Below are positions 29,216-38,040 of a stretch of DNA of 64,000 bases, piece by piece. The position numbers were made by a program, and so were the translations under genes. Location of the stretch: positions 310,001 through 374,000 of the forward strand of contig NZ_QQAY01000003.1 of NCBI RefSeq assembly GCF_003350505.1. The letters run 5' to 3'. Under the pieces are notes generated by a model. It saw nothing but the letters and a program-made list of their open reading frames with translations. It was not told where the DNA came from and did no database searches. The DNA is from Falsibacillus pallidus (lineage in GTDB: Bacteria > Bacillota > Bacilli > Bacillales > DSM-25281). Position 1 is the stretch's first letter; each line of letters opens with the position of its first letter.

Positions 29216-30130
29216 TTATGCACTCTTTTTCTGCAGTTTGACCGTACGATTTGTGTACCATTTTGTCCTTGAAACCGTAAAAATAAGGAGTGCACTCCAA
29301 ATAAAGAAAAAGGAAACAAGATCAATTCCTGTAAAGGGCTCCTTATATACAAAAACCCCGAGAAGCAGCGTCAATGTCGGAGCAATATATTGCAGGAATC
29401 CAAGCATATAAAGAGGGATCTGCTGTGCTCCTTTTGCAAAAAATAATAGCGGGATGGCGGTCGCTGCACCTGCCCCCATCAAAAGAAAATCCGTTGATGC
29501 TGAAACATGAAAGAGCGATTCCTTGCCAATCACCATCAAATAAATCATATAGGCCAAAGCAATAGGGGCAACCACCATTGTCTCCAGTGTAAGTCCAATA
29601 GCGGAATCCACCTTGATCATTTTCTTTGCAAGGCCATAAAGTCCGAATGAAAAGGCCAATGTAAATGAAATCCACGGAAATTGTCCATATGAAATAGTTA
29701 AAATCAATACCCCTATGGCGGCTAAAACAAATGAAACCGCTTGTGCCCTTGATAGGGATTCCTTAAGTATAAAAACACCTAATAGGACGCTGACCAAGGG
29801 ATTGATATAGTAGCCAAGGCTGGCTTCAACCATTTGATTGGAATTAACCGCCCAAATGTAAACAAACCAGTTCGCACTGATTAAAAGGGAAGCAGCCGTC
29901 AGTGCAAGCTTCGTTCTTGCCTTCATTTCTTTAAAGGTACGGAAGAATGCACCTAATTTCTTAGAAGCTGATAATAAGATGATCATGAACCAAAAAGACC
30001 AGAATACCCGGTTGGCCAAGATTTCATCAGACGGAACATGGTTAAGCCATTTCCAATAAATCGGCAGGATCCCCCAAATAAAATAGGAGAAAGCTGCATA
30101 AAGCATTCCTCTTTGCTGATTGTTATCCAT
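29216..30130 (-). CDS. rarD: RarD, EamA-family transporter
   Basis: Drug/metabolite transporter superfamily protein with about ten transmembrane helices in two EamA repeats. RarD hallmarks visible are GMLYAAFSYFIWGILPIYWKWL at the N-terminus, NANWFVYIW-like ISANWFVYIWAVNSNQMVEASLGYYINPL, and MLGFLQYIAPTLTLLLG. The ATG at 30128-30130, behind AGAAGGTATATC, gives 304 residues. A longer frame adds 19 unsupported codons. The transported compound is unknown. Confidence 0.9.
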   Translation of the reverse strand: MDNNQQRGMLYAAFSYFIWGILPIYWKWLNHVPSDEILANRVFWSFWFMIILLSASKKLGAFFRTFKEMKARTKLALTAASLLISANWFVYIWAVNSNQMVEASLGYYINPLVSVLLGVFILKESLSRAQAVSFVLAAIGVLILTISYGQFPWISFTLAFSFGLYGLAKKMIKVDSAIGLTLETMVVAPIALAYMIYLMVIGKESLFHVSASTDFLLMGAGAATAIPLLFFAKGAQQIPLYMLGFLQYIAPTLTLLLGVFVYKEPFTGIDLVSFFFIWSALLIFTVSRTKWYTNRTVKLQKKSA

Positions 30131-30281
30131 AATGATATACCTTCTTCCAGATGGGTTCATTTGTTTAGTAACTCGAAATAATATCATTATAAGGACTTCT
30201 AATCTTTTCTACAATATTTTTTTCATTTTATAAATTAAAGGACAAATGTTAAATGGGCCCCTTAAAGGAAGCCCAAGCTCT

Positions 30282-31883
30282 TTACTCTTTATGGTTGTAG
30301 ACGATTTCTCCGTCGATGATGGTCATAACAGTTTTTGCTTGAGGAATATCTTCTTCAGAAATACTGAATAGATCTTTATCGAGCACCGTGAAATCAGCGT
30401 CATATCCTGGTCTAATCATTCCCCTGTCCATTTCGTGGCTTGCAGCATACGCACTGCCTTTCGTAAAAAGGGATATCGCTTCATAGACAGATAACTTTTC
30501 TTCCGGATTGTACACATGGTGCATATTTTGATGGAGGTAGACCCTCGATACTGCCTCATATATTCCCAACAATGGATTGACAGGTTCTATCGGTGCATCA
30601 GATCCGCCTGCACATGGAATGCCGTTATCTAATAGTGTTTTCCATGCATAATTATATTTCATTCGATCTTTGCCAATACGATCGATCACCCATGGAAAAT
30701 CAGAAGCTACGAATCTCGGCTGAATATCTAAAACGATTGGCTGCCCCTTAGCTTTTTCTATTAATTCTTGCCTTAAAATCTGTGCGTGAATGAGCCGGTC
30801 TCTTTTCCCTTTTGGCGGCGGGTTTTCAATGATTGCATCTAAGACGGATTCAAAAGCTAAGTCACCGATCGTATGAACAGCAACAGGCAATGAATGTTCC
30901 CTTGCTTTTGCAAGGAGGCTCCTTAATTCTTCCCGGGAATGTATGGCCACTCCATTAGTGGATGGTTCATCAGCATAAGGATGACTCAACAAAGCCGTTC
31001 TTCCTCCTAATGCACCATCCGCAAAAATCTTCATAGAACCAAATTCAATATATTCAGTCTGTGGAACTGTCGATCGATCCTCATTCGCCCAATCAGGAAT
31101 AGCTTCATGATGAATAAGGAGATGCGCCTTGAACCTTTTTCCTTCATCCACTATCACTTTCCTGAAAGCATCTATCGTTCTTTGATAGCCCCCATAATAA
31201 TTCAGATCCTCTGTATGGCCGCCAATCAAGCCGTATTTCCAACAGCTATCAATTGCAGCACGTACCGCATGCTCCAGATAGGCTTCTGTTACTTCAGGAA
31301 TCACTGTGAAGATTAAATCCTGTGCTTGGTCTTTAAGGACTCCATTAATTCTGCCATGTTCATCCCTCTCGATGATGCCTCCATCTGGATTATTTGTCAT
31401 TTCATCGATCGCTGCGAGTTTAAGCGCCTTGGAATTGACACACACCGCATGTCTGCATATTCTTTTTATCAATACAGGATGATCCGGGATATATTCATCC
31501 AGTTCGAATCGATTTGGTGTTTCTTTAGGCTCCCAAAGATTTTCATTCCAGCCTTCCCCTATGATCCATTCCCCGGGTGCGAGCATTGCCGATCTTTTCT
31601 GAAGGGTGTCATATACTTCCTCTTTTGATGACATTTCAGAAAGATCAAGACGGATCAAAGTTTCACCATGTCCAATTAAATGCATATGGCTATCAGTAAA
31701 GCCTGGATACATCGTGGACCCGACGAGGTCAATCATATCGGTAATCCGGCCGCTATATTTGATCTTAATTGAATCAAGATTCCCGCTATCTGCTATTTTC
31801 CCATTTTCTACATATACGGCTTCAACCGTTTCTCCTTCTGCTGCCATTGTATAAATGGTCCCGTTAAAAATAAGTTTTCCCAT
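30282..31883 (-). CDS. ytcJ: amidohydrolase, YtcJ type
   Basis: Predicted metal-dependent amidohydrolase (amidohydrolase family 3). The 533 residues begin MGKLIFNGTIYTM and contain the first metal motif PGFTDSHMHLIGHG, DGALGGRTA, VAVHTIGDLAF, a late catalytic GGSDAPIEPVNP and the C-terminal MIRPGYDADFTVLDKD. The ATG at 31881-31883 follows AAAGGGAGCG. Substrate unknown; relatives act on N-formyl or exoenzyme-type amides. A perfect 28-bp palindrome upstream may regulate it. Confidence 0.9.
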   Translation of the reverse strand: MGKLIFNGTIYTMAAEGETVEAVYVENGKIADSGNLDSIKIKYSGRITDMIDLVGSTMYPGFTDSHMHLIGHGETLIRLDLSEMSSKEEVYDTLQKRSAMLAPGEWIIGEGWNENLWEPKETPNRFELDEYIPDHPVLIKRICRHAVCVNSKALKLAAIDEMTNNPDGGIIERDEHGRINGVLKDQAQDLIFTVIPEVTEAYLEHAVRAAIDSCWKYGLIGGHTEDLNYYGGYQRTIDAFRKVIVDEGKRFKAHLLIHHEAIPDWANEDRSTVPQTEYIEFGSMKIFADGALGGRTALLSHPYADEPSTNGVAIHSREELRSLLAKAREHSLPVAVHTIGDLAFESVLDAIIENPPPKGKRDRLIHAQILRQELIEKAKGQPIVLDIQPRFVASDFPWVIDRIGKDRMKYNYAWKTLLDNGIPCAGGSDAPIEPVNPLLGIYEAVSRVYLHQNMHHVYNPEEKLSVYEAISLFTKGSAYAASHEMDRGMIRPGYDADFTVLDKDLFSISEEDIPQAKTVMTIIDGEIVYNHKE

Positions 31884-31954
31884 CACAGCGCTCCCTTTCC
31901 GGTGAAAACATATGGACAATCTGAATACGTTTAATCATTTGTTTACTACAAACT

Positions 31955-31982
31955 GAAACAGACAGTGTACACTGTCTGTTTC
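31955..31982. promoter_or_regulatory. perfect 28-bp palindrome, candidate operator or factor-independent hairpin
   Basis: Each half is GAAACAGACAGTGT, joined at a central GTAC, with five further matching bases on each side after a one-base offset. There is no strong T-run on either strand, so a simple terminator for the acyl-CoA synthetase gene is less likely. It is about 70 nt upstream of ytcJ. The form suggests a dimeric (for example TetR-type) regulator site. Confidence 0.5.
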
Positions 31983-31999
31983 TAGTTTACAGAATTATT

Positions 32000-33583
32000 T
32001 TATTTTTTCAAAGCATCTTCTTCTTGCTTCCTCAATTCAATCCGGCGGATTTTCCCTGAAGTCGTCTTAGGCAGTTCTTTGATAAATTCAATGCTGCGCG
32101 GATATTTATATGGCGCAGTCAATTCTTTTACATGATCCTGCAGAAGTTTGATAAGGGAAGGGTCCTGTGAATCAACGTTATCCTGAAGAACAACAAACGC
32201 TTTAACAATATGCCCCCTGATTTCGTCAGGACTTGATACAACTGCACATTCTTTTACATACGGATGTTTTACAAGTGCATCCTCCACTTCAAATGGACCG
32301 ATTGTATACCCGGAGCTGATGATGATATCATCACCCCTGCCTTCAAACCAGAAATATCCATCTTCATCTTTTTTCGCTTTATCTCCAGTTATATAGTAAT
32401 CTCCCCTGAATTGCATTGCCGTTCTTTCAGGATCTTTATAATAATTCTTGAATAATGCAGGTGTTTCAACATGAACTGCGATGTCGCCAACTTCCCCTAT
32501 ACCGCATGGCTCACCATCTTCATTGATGATGTCGACCCGATTGCCCGGTGTCGGTTTACCCATTGATCCCGGCTTTAATTCCATTCCTTTCATAATGCCG
32601 ACCAGCAGTGTATTTTCTGTCTGTCCATAGCCATCCCGAACCTCGATATCAAAGTGCTTCTTGAATGTATCGATGACTTCGCGGTTTAATGGCTCGCCTG
32701 CTGAAACAGCACTATGAAGATTGGAAAGGTTGTACTGGGACAGATCGTTCACTTTCGCCATCAACCGATATTCTGTCGGTGTACAGCACATGACATTCAC
32801 TTGGTATCGTTCAAGGAGCTGCAGATATTTCTGCGGTTCAAACTTCCCATTATAGACGAAGCCTGTAGCCCCCGATCCCATAACAGACAAGAATGGACTC
32901 CAAATCCACTTTTGCCATCCCGGGCCTGCAGTTGCCCAGACGACATCATTCTCTTCAATGCTCAGCCAGCCTTTTGCGGCCGTTTTTAAGTGGGCAAAGC
33001 CCCATCCATGGGTATGGACAACGCCTTTAGGATTGCCGGTGGTACCAGATGTATAAGATAAGAATGCCATATCGTCCCGGTGCGTATCAGCAGCTGTGAA
33101 ATCCGTTGATTCTGTCTCCAACAGAGAATCCAGGAAATCCCATTCATCATGATGCTGTCCGATGCTGAACTTCTTTAAGTTCTTTGCTTCATCGACGCCA
33201 TCGAATTCAGATGCATAAGGATAATAGGCGACAACCCCCTTTACATCGCCATGTGTAATCCGGTATTTCAAATCTTTTGTTTTAAGCATTTCAGAGCTTG
33301 GAATGACAACCATCCCTGATTTGAGTGCTGCCAAGTATACCTGGTAAGCTTCAATCAGCCTCGGAATCATGACAAGTATGGTGTCCCCTTTTTCAAATCC
33401 CTTTCCTGCAAACACATTGCAGATTCTATTTACGTTTTTCATTAATTCCTGATATGTAATCGCTTTCTTTTCACCCGCTTCATTTTCCCATTTGAGCGCT
33501 GTCTTATTGGGATCTTTTGCGAATTTCTCTACTTCCTGTATGATATTGTACTTTTCTGGTGCTATTAAATCTGCTCGATTCAT
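32000..33583 (-). CDS. mbcS: acyl-CoA synthetase (MbcS/YtcI type)
   Basis: ATP-dependent activation of a short or branched-chain carboxylic acid to its CoA thioester. The 527 residues have the AMP-binding motif SYTSGTTGNPKGVVHTH (~175), GYGQTENTLL, YITGDKAKKDEDGYFWFEGRGDD and the C-terminal lysine motif LPKTTSGKIRRIELR. It is more like MbcS (medium/branched-chain) than AcsA, which is encoded separately in this window. The ATG at 33581-33583 follows GGGGAGAATCAC. The SGK lysine is in an AcuA-like context, so acetylation control is possible. Confidence 0.88.
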   Translation of the reverse strand: MNRADLIAPEKYNIIQEVEKFAKDPNKTALKWENEAGEKKAITYQELMKNVNRICNVFAGKGFEKGDTILVMIPRLIEAYQVYLAALKSGMVVIPSSEMLKTKDLKYRITHGDVKGVVAYYPYASEFDGVDEAKNLKKFSIGQHHDEWDFLDSLLETESTDFTAADTHRDDMAFLSYTSGTTGNPKGVVHTHGWGFAHLKTAAKGWLSIEENDVVWATAGPGWQKWIWSPFLSVMGSGATGFVYNGKFEPQKYLQLLERYQVNVMCCTPTEYRLMAKVNDLSQYNLSNLHSAVSAGEPLNREVIDTFKKHFDIEVRDGYGQTENTLLVGIMKGMELKPGSMGKPTPGNRVDIINEDGEPCGIGEVGDIAVHVETPALFKNYYKDPERTAMQFRGDYYITGDKAKKDEDGYFWFEGRGDDIIISSGYTIGPFEVEDALVKHPYVKECAVVSSPDEIRGHIVKAFVVLQDNVDSQDPSLIKLLQDHVKELTAPYKYPRSIEFIKELPKTTSGKIRRIELRKQEEDALKK

Positions 33584-33684
33584 GTGATTCTCCCCTTTGT
33601 TCAAGTGGTATAGTACAAGTTTATTATACTAAATTTTTAAAAAATTATAAATAATTTAGCACTTATAATTGGACACAAAATAAA

Positions 33685-33704
33685 GAACGGGCCGAAGCCC
33701 GTTC
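33685..33704 (-). terminator. terminator after sspA
   Basis: GAACGGGC / GCCCGTTC with a TTCG tetraloop on the minus strand, followed by TTTATTTT. Confidence 0.9.
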
Positions 33705-33727
33705 CTGTAGCCATTTTTATTGTTTTA

Positions 33728-33928
33728 TTATTTTTGGTATCCGCCTAATTGTTGTTCAGCCATTTGAACTAGACGTTTAGTGATTTCTCCACCAACAGAT
33801 CCGTTAGCGCGAGCAGTTGCATCTGGTCCAAGTTGTACTCCGAATTCAGACGCGATTTCGTATTTCATTTGGTCGATAGCAGCTTGAGAACCAGGAGCTA
33901 CTAATTGGTTTGAACTTCTGTTTGCCAT
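33728..33928 (-). CDS. sspA: alpha/beta-type small acid-soluble spore protein
   Basis: DNA-binding protein that coats the forespore chromosome and protects it from UV and heat. The 66 residues show the family signature: Gln/Asn-rich N-terminus, the GPR protease site region [10 protein letters not shown], and the DNA-binding stretch [31 protein letters not shown] follows a strong AAGGAGG. The start codon lies in one arm of a 12-bp inverted repeat. It is forespore-expressed by family knowledge, but I could not place a clean sigma-G promoter. Confidence 0.97.
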   Translation of the reverse strand: MANRSSNQLVAPGSQAAIDQMKYEIASEFGVQLGPDATARANGSVGGEITKRLVQMAEQQLGGYQK

Positions 33929-33973
33929 GTGTTTTCACCTCCTTGTGAGTATATGGTGTGCGAAAACACATGG
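33925..33973 (-). promoter_or_regulatory. inverted repeat enclosing the sspA ribosome-binding site
   Basis: CCATGTGTTTTC (33925-33936) is exactly repeated in inverted orientation at 33962-33973. The loop of 25 nt holds the AAGGAGG, and the start codon is in one arm. In an mRNA starting upstream of 33973 this could form a translation-blocking hairpin. Confidence 0.5.
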
Positions 33974-34021
33974 TTTAATGCAAGTGATTCAATTGGTAAT
34001 TGTTCCTAAATTATCGATTGA

Positions 34022-35233
34022 TTAAAACAAATCTGATATCTCGGTTTTTTCCATTATTTCAGAAGATGCATCGATGATAATCGTTTCAGTTTTTTCCAAC
34101 GCTTCTGCGATGAGTGGCTCAAAATCGACAAAGCTCTCATAGAATTGTACTTTCTCTTTTTTAGGCTTTGTCTTCGGGGAAGAAGGTGTAAAAATAGTGC
34201 AGCAGTCTTCATATGGAAGATTGGATATTTCATGTGTGTCGATCTGCTTGGCGATATCGATGATTTCCAATTTATCCATCGAGATCAACGGGCGCAAAAT
34301 CGGCGTGTTCGTCACATCATTAATGGCCAGCATACTTTCAAGCGTCTGGCTTGCGACCTGTCCTAAGCTTTCCCCAGTGACAATGGCTAATCCATTTCCT
34401 CTTTCCCTGATATCATCAGAGAGCCTAAGCATCATGCGCCTTGTAGATGTCATTGTATAGTTTTCCGGCACCTGCTGATGGATGGCCTGCTGGATATCGG
34501 TGAATGGTACAATGTGGACTTTCACACGACCGCTGAAGGCCGCCAGTTTCTGCGATAAATCCAACACTTTTTGTTTTGCACGCTCACTTGTGAATGGTGG
34601 ACTGTGGAAATGGACGGCTTCAATTTCAACCCCGCGCTTCATGGTCAAATACCCTGCGACAGGGCTGTCGATTCCTCCTGACAGCATAAGCATGGCTTTC
34701 CCGCTCGAACCGACAGGCATTCCTCCATTTCCTTTAATAACCTCGCTGGAGAGGAAAACACCTTCTTTTCTGACTTCTACAATCAGGTTGATATCAGGTT
34801 TTTTCACATCGACTTTCAAGCCTTCGATATTCCGGAGCAAATGTCCGCCTACCTCATGGTTTATCTCATTAGTATCATATGGAAATGTCTTATCTGATCT
34901 TCTGGCAGAAACTTTGAAGGTTTGGCCTTCACTGAATAATTTTTTCAGCAATGATAATGCTGCGTCCTTTATCTCCTCAATATCTAATCCTGTCCTTACA
35001 GTGGGACTGAAGGATTGGATGCCAAAAATTTTCTCCAGTTTGATGCATACATCTTCTGCCGGGGCCCCGTTAAGAAGAAGAAACATCCTGTCTCTTGTAC
35101 TTTCAATTTTTATTTCAGGATACTCATTCAATGCGCTTTTGATATTTGATTTTAAAGTATCGACAAATTTGTAGCGGTTTCGTCCTTTCGTAGAAATTTC
35201 CCCATATCTGATTAAAATTCTTTCATAATTCAT
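34022..35233 (-). CDS. thiI: tRNA uracil 4-sulfurtransferase ThiI
   Basis: Inserts sulfur at U8 of tRNA. The 403 residues comprise an N-terminal ferredoxin-like/THUMP region (1-165) with KGRNRYKF, and a PP-loop ATPase domain with MLSGGIDSPVAGYL (~185) and YEDCCTIFTPSSPKTKP. It lacks the C-terminal rhodanese domain of E. coli ThiI, as in B. subtilis, where the dedicated cysteine desulfurase gives sulfur directly. That desulfurase gene overlaps this one by 4 nt upstream, confirming the partnership. Confidence 0.96.
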   Translation of the reverse strand: MNYERILIRYGEISTKGRNRYKFVDTLKSNIKSALNEYPEIKIESTRDRMFLLLNGAPAEDVCIKLEKIFGIQSFSPTVRTGLDIEEIKDAALSLLKKLFSEGQTFKVSARRSDKTFPYDTNEINHEVGGHLLRNIEGLKVDVKKPDINLIVEVRKEGVFLSSEVIKGNGGMPVGSSGKAMLMLSGGIDSPVAGYLTMKRGVEIEAVHFHSPPFTSERAKQKVLDLSQKLAAFSGRVKVHIVPFTDIQQAIHQQVPENYTMTSTRRMMLRLSDDIRERGNGLAIVTGESLGQVASQTLESMLAINDVTNTPILRPLISMDKLEIIDIAKQIDTHEISNLPYEDCCTIFTPSSPKTKPKKEKVQFYESFVDFEPLIAEALEKTETIIIDASSEIMEKTEISDLF

Positions 35234-36381
35234 TTTGATCTCCTTATGACTTTTGATAGTTGTTCTGCAATTTTCTTTAATTCATTCGCAAATCGTTCAG
35301 CTTCTGAAATGGTATTGCCATAGGAAAGGCTGACACGGATGGAACCATCGGCCTGTTCCATCGGGATTCCCATCGAAGTCAAAGTCCTGCTCGTCTTTTT
35401 TTGCCTCGAAGAACAGGCACTTGTAGTGGATACATAAATATCTTCCTGTTCAAGTGCATGGACAAGCACCTCTCCTTTGATTCCGGGTATGGAAAAGTTG
35501 ATGATATGCGGTGCTGCACCATTTTGCGGCGTATTCATCACAGTACCCTTTATTTGAAGGATTTCATTATATAAATAGTTCCTTAAATCCCATAAATGGC
35601 TGATGGAAGTTTTTCTTTTTTCCTCTGTCATCCTTAAGGCTTTGGCGAATGCGACCATTCCTGCTGTATTTTCCGTGCCGCTTCTCATTTTCGACTCTTG
35701 CTTCCCTCCAGAAAACAAGGGGGTGATCTTTACACCTGAATTTATATAAAGAACGCCCGTTCCTTTCAATCCATGGATTTTATGGCCGGAAATCGTACAT
35801 AAATCGATGAATCCATCTTGCAATGAAAGGGGGATTTTGCCGCATCCCTGCACATAATCGACATGAAATAGCGCCTGTGAATTCTTTGACAGCCATTGTC
35901 CAATTTCTTCAATGGGCTGGATAGAGCCCACCTCATTATTCACATGCATGATGCTGACGAGGATCGTATCATTCCTGACTGCCTTTTTTACATCTTCAAT
36001 GTCAATGGATCCATCTGATTTTACTGGCAGATAATCAACAGAAAAACCTTGTTTCTCCAGCTCTTCACAAGCCTCAATGACAGAAGGGTGTTCAATTTGG
36101 CTTGTAATGATATGTCGTCCCCTCGAAGCGTGCTGAATTACAGCTCCCTTTATAGCCAAATTATTACCTTCAGTCCCTCCCGAAGTGAAATAGATCTCGG
36201 AAGGGTGCACGCCCATAATCTCTGCCGTTTGCTTTCGTGCATGCTGCAGCAATTGATCGGCTTTTGCCCCGAATCCATGCAAGGAAGAAGGATTTCCGTA
36301 AAAATCACTGGAAACTTTTACAAATGAATCCAGCACTTCTTCATAAGGCTTGGTTGTTGCACTATTATCAAAATATATCAT
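35230..36381 (-). CDS. nifZ: cysteine desulfurase (NifS/IscS family)
   Basis: PLP enzyme that takes sulfur from cysteine for ThiI. The 383 residues contain IYFDNSATTKPYEEV, TSGGTEGNNLAIKG, HVDYVQGCGKIPL, the PLP lysine in SGHKIHGLKGTGVLY, and the persulfide cysteine in STTSACSSRQKKTS. ATG at 36379-36381 follows GAAGGTG. Overlap with thiI marks a dedicated tRNA thiolation pair, equivalent to B. subtilis NifZ (YtbJ). Confidence 0.95.
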   Translation of the reverse strand: MIYFDNSATTKPYEEVLDSFVKVSSDFYGNPSSLHGFGAKADQLLQHARKQTAEIMGVHPSEIYFTSGGTEGNNLAIKGAVIQHASRGRHIITSQIEHPSVIEACEELEKQGFSVDYLPVKSDGSIDIEDVKKAVRNDTILVSIMHVNNEVGSIQPIEEIGQWLSKNSQALFHVDYVQGCGKIPLSLQDGFIDLCTISGHKIHGLKGTGVLYINSGVKITPLFSGGKQESKMRSGTENTAGMVAFAKALRMTEEKRKTSISHLWDLRNYLYNEILQIKGTVMNTPQNGAAPHIINFSIPGIKGEVLVHALEQEDIYVSTTSACSSRQKKTSRTLTSMGIPMEQADGSIRVSLSYGNTISEAERFANELKKIAEQLSKVIRRSK

Positions 36382-36517
36382 TATAAACACCTTCACTTAT
36401 TTAATGCCGCTGATAATTCTTAATAGTACCATATCTATATGGAGAAAAAAATTACCCTGCGCTATTTAAACAAACTCCAAAACAGGATAATACTATACTT
36501 GTATACTGAAAATTTAG

Positions 36518-36613
36518 ACTTTTAAAATTTTCGACAATTTTTATAATTCATGTGTTACTATGGATTTGCTCAAATATTAAAAGAAAATTCGACAATATTC
36601 GGGAGGGATTTCT
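36518..36613 (+). promoter_or_regulatory. braB promoter region with CodY-like half sites
   Basis: A perfect TATAAT lies at 36542-36547 with a weak -35 (CTTTTA) 17 bp upstream. AATTTTCGACAATTT overlaps the spacer, and GAAAATT strings occur upstream and next to the ribosome-binding site. These resemble degenerate CodY boxes (AATTTTCWGAAAATT), each with about four mismatches. braB is a CodY target in B. subtilis. Confidence 0.35.
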
Positions 36614-37975
36614 TTGGAGAAGAAAGCGTTATCATCAAGAGAAATATTTACTATCGGCCTAATGCTTTTCGCCTTGTTCCTAGGTGCAGGAAATATGATT
36701 TTCCCCCCTTTCCTTGGACAAGAAGCCGGTAGACATGTTTGGCACGGAATATTTGGATTCCTTATTACTGGAGTCGGCCTTCCGTTATTAGGGGTAATAT
36801 CCATTGCGAAATCTGGTGGAGATCTTCAAACGTTATCTAGTAGAGTACATCCGGTTTACGGTTTGATATTCACTGCCATTATGTACTTAGCCATCGGACC
36901 TTTCTTTGGCATTCCGCGTACAGGGACCGTTTCATTCGAAATCGGCGTCCTTCCATATCTTCCTGAAGATGTAAATGCAAACGGTCTTCCGTTGTTCATA
37001 TACAGTATTGTATTTTTCGCATTGACGGCATGGCTTTCCATGAACCCATCCAAGCTTGTGGATAGGATAGGAAAGTTTTTGACGCCTGCCTTGATTATCA
37101 TCCTTGCCGTTTTGGTCATAAAGAGCTTCGTTACACCAATGGGAGAACCATTGGCACCAAGAGGTCCATATGTGGACGGACCATTCTTCAAAGGATTCAT
37201 AGAGGGATATTTAACAATGGATACAATCGCTGCATTAGTATTTGGAATTGTAGTGATTTCTTCTATTAAAGAAAAAGGGATAACCAATAAATCGACTGTG
37301 GCAAAAACATGCATTTATGCCGGCCTGATTGCTGCGGCGGGACTTGCCCTCGTTTATCTGTCATTAGCTCACATCGGGGCTACAAGTACTCAGTCCATCG
37401 GAATGCAGGATAATGGCGGAGCATTATTGTCTTCAGCAGCCAAGCACCTTTACGGTGATGCCGGAACACTTATCCTAGGGTTGGCCATTACGTTTGCCTG
37501 CATCACTACGTCAGTTGGCTTGGTTTCATCTTGTGCGAAGTATTTTGCAAAAATATTCCCTAAAATGCCCTACCAGCTGCTTGTCATTATTTTATCCCTG
37601 TTCAGCATGGTGATTTCCAATATTGGATTGACTCAACTTATTAATGTTTCTCTTCCAGTATTGATTATCATTTATCCATTGGCCATTGTCATGATTATCC
37701 TATCCTTTTTCCATAATCAATTTAAAGGATACAGGGCTGTCTATGTCGGGGCTTTAATCCCTACTGGCATTATCAGTCTGATTGATGGATTGAAAACAGC
37801 AAACCTTGATGTTTCATTCTTCACAGAAAACCTTTCCTTCCTTCCCTTATTCAATGAGGGGATCGGATGGATCATTCCAGCACTAGCAGGAGCTGTTCTG
37901 GGCTTGGTCGTAGCGGTTTCCAGACGCCATACTGCTCATGCAGCTGTGATAAATAGTAGTAATGAAGCCGCCTAA
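36614..37975 (+). CDS. braB: branched-chain amino acid transporter BraB/BrnQ
   Basis: Sodium-coupled leucine/isoleucine/valine uptake carrier (LIVCS family). The 453 residues contain about twelve membrane segments, with the family N-terminus EIFTIGLMLFALFLGAGNMIFPPFLGQEAG and YLAIGPFFGIPRTGTVSFEIGV. The start is a TTG at 36614 behind GGGAGG; no upstream ATG competes. It is monocistronic, divergent from the nifZ-thiI pair and convergent with ezrA. Confidence 0.93.
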   Translation: MEKKALSSREIFTIGLMLFALFLGAGNMIFPPFLGQEAGRHVWHGIFGFLITGVGLPLLGVISIAKSGGDLQTLSSRVHPVYGLIFTAIMYLAIGPFFGIPRTGTVSFEIGVLPYLPEDVNANGLPLFIYSIVFFALTAWLSMNPSKLVDRIGKFLTPALIIILAVLVIKSFVTPMGEPLAPRGPYVDGPFFKGFIEGYLTMDTIAALVFGIVVISSIKEKGITNKSTVAKTCIYAGLIAAAGLALVYLSLAHIGATSTQSIGMQDNGGALLSSAAKHLYGDAGTLILGLAITFACITTSVGLVSSCAKYFAKIFPKMPYQLLVIILSLFSMVISNIGLTQLINVSLPVLIIIYPLAIVMIILSFFHNQFKGYRAVYVGALIPTGIISLIDGLKTANLDVSFFTENLSFLPLFNEGIGWIIPALAGAVLGLVVAVSRRHTAHAAVINSSNEAA

Positions 37976-38018
37976 ATTAGCTTAAAGAAGCAGTTAGAAT
38001 ACGATAGAAACACAAAAA

Positions 38019-38036
38019 AGCAGCCAATTGGCTGCT
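38019..38036. terminator. bidirectional terminator, braB / ezrA
   Basis: AGCAGCC / GGCTGCT with an AATT loop flanked by an A-run and seven Ts. Confidence 0.88.
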
Positions 38037-38040
38037 TTTT

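Noticed and set aside
33929-34010. Sigma-G promoter for sspA
   Set aside because: CATATAC-like and CATGTGT-like strings exist but none has a matching -35 at 17-18 bp and a sensible distance to the start codon.
34482-35174. Open frame of 230 codons on the plus strand opposite thiI
   Set aside because: Antisense shadow of a conserved gene; no ribosome-binding site and no recognisable domain.
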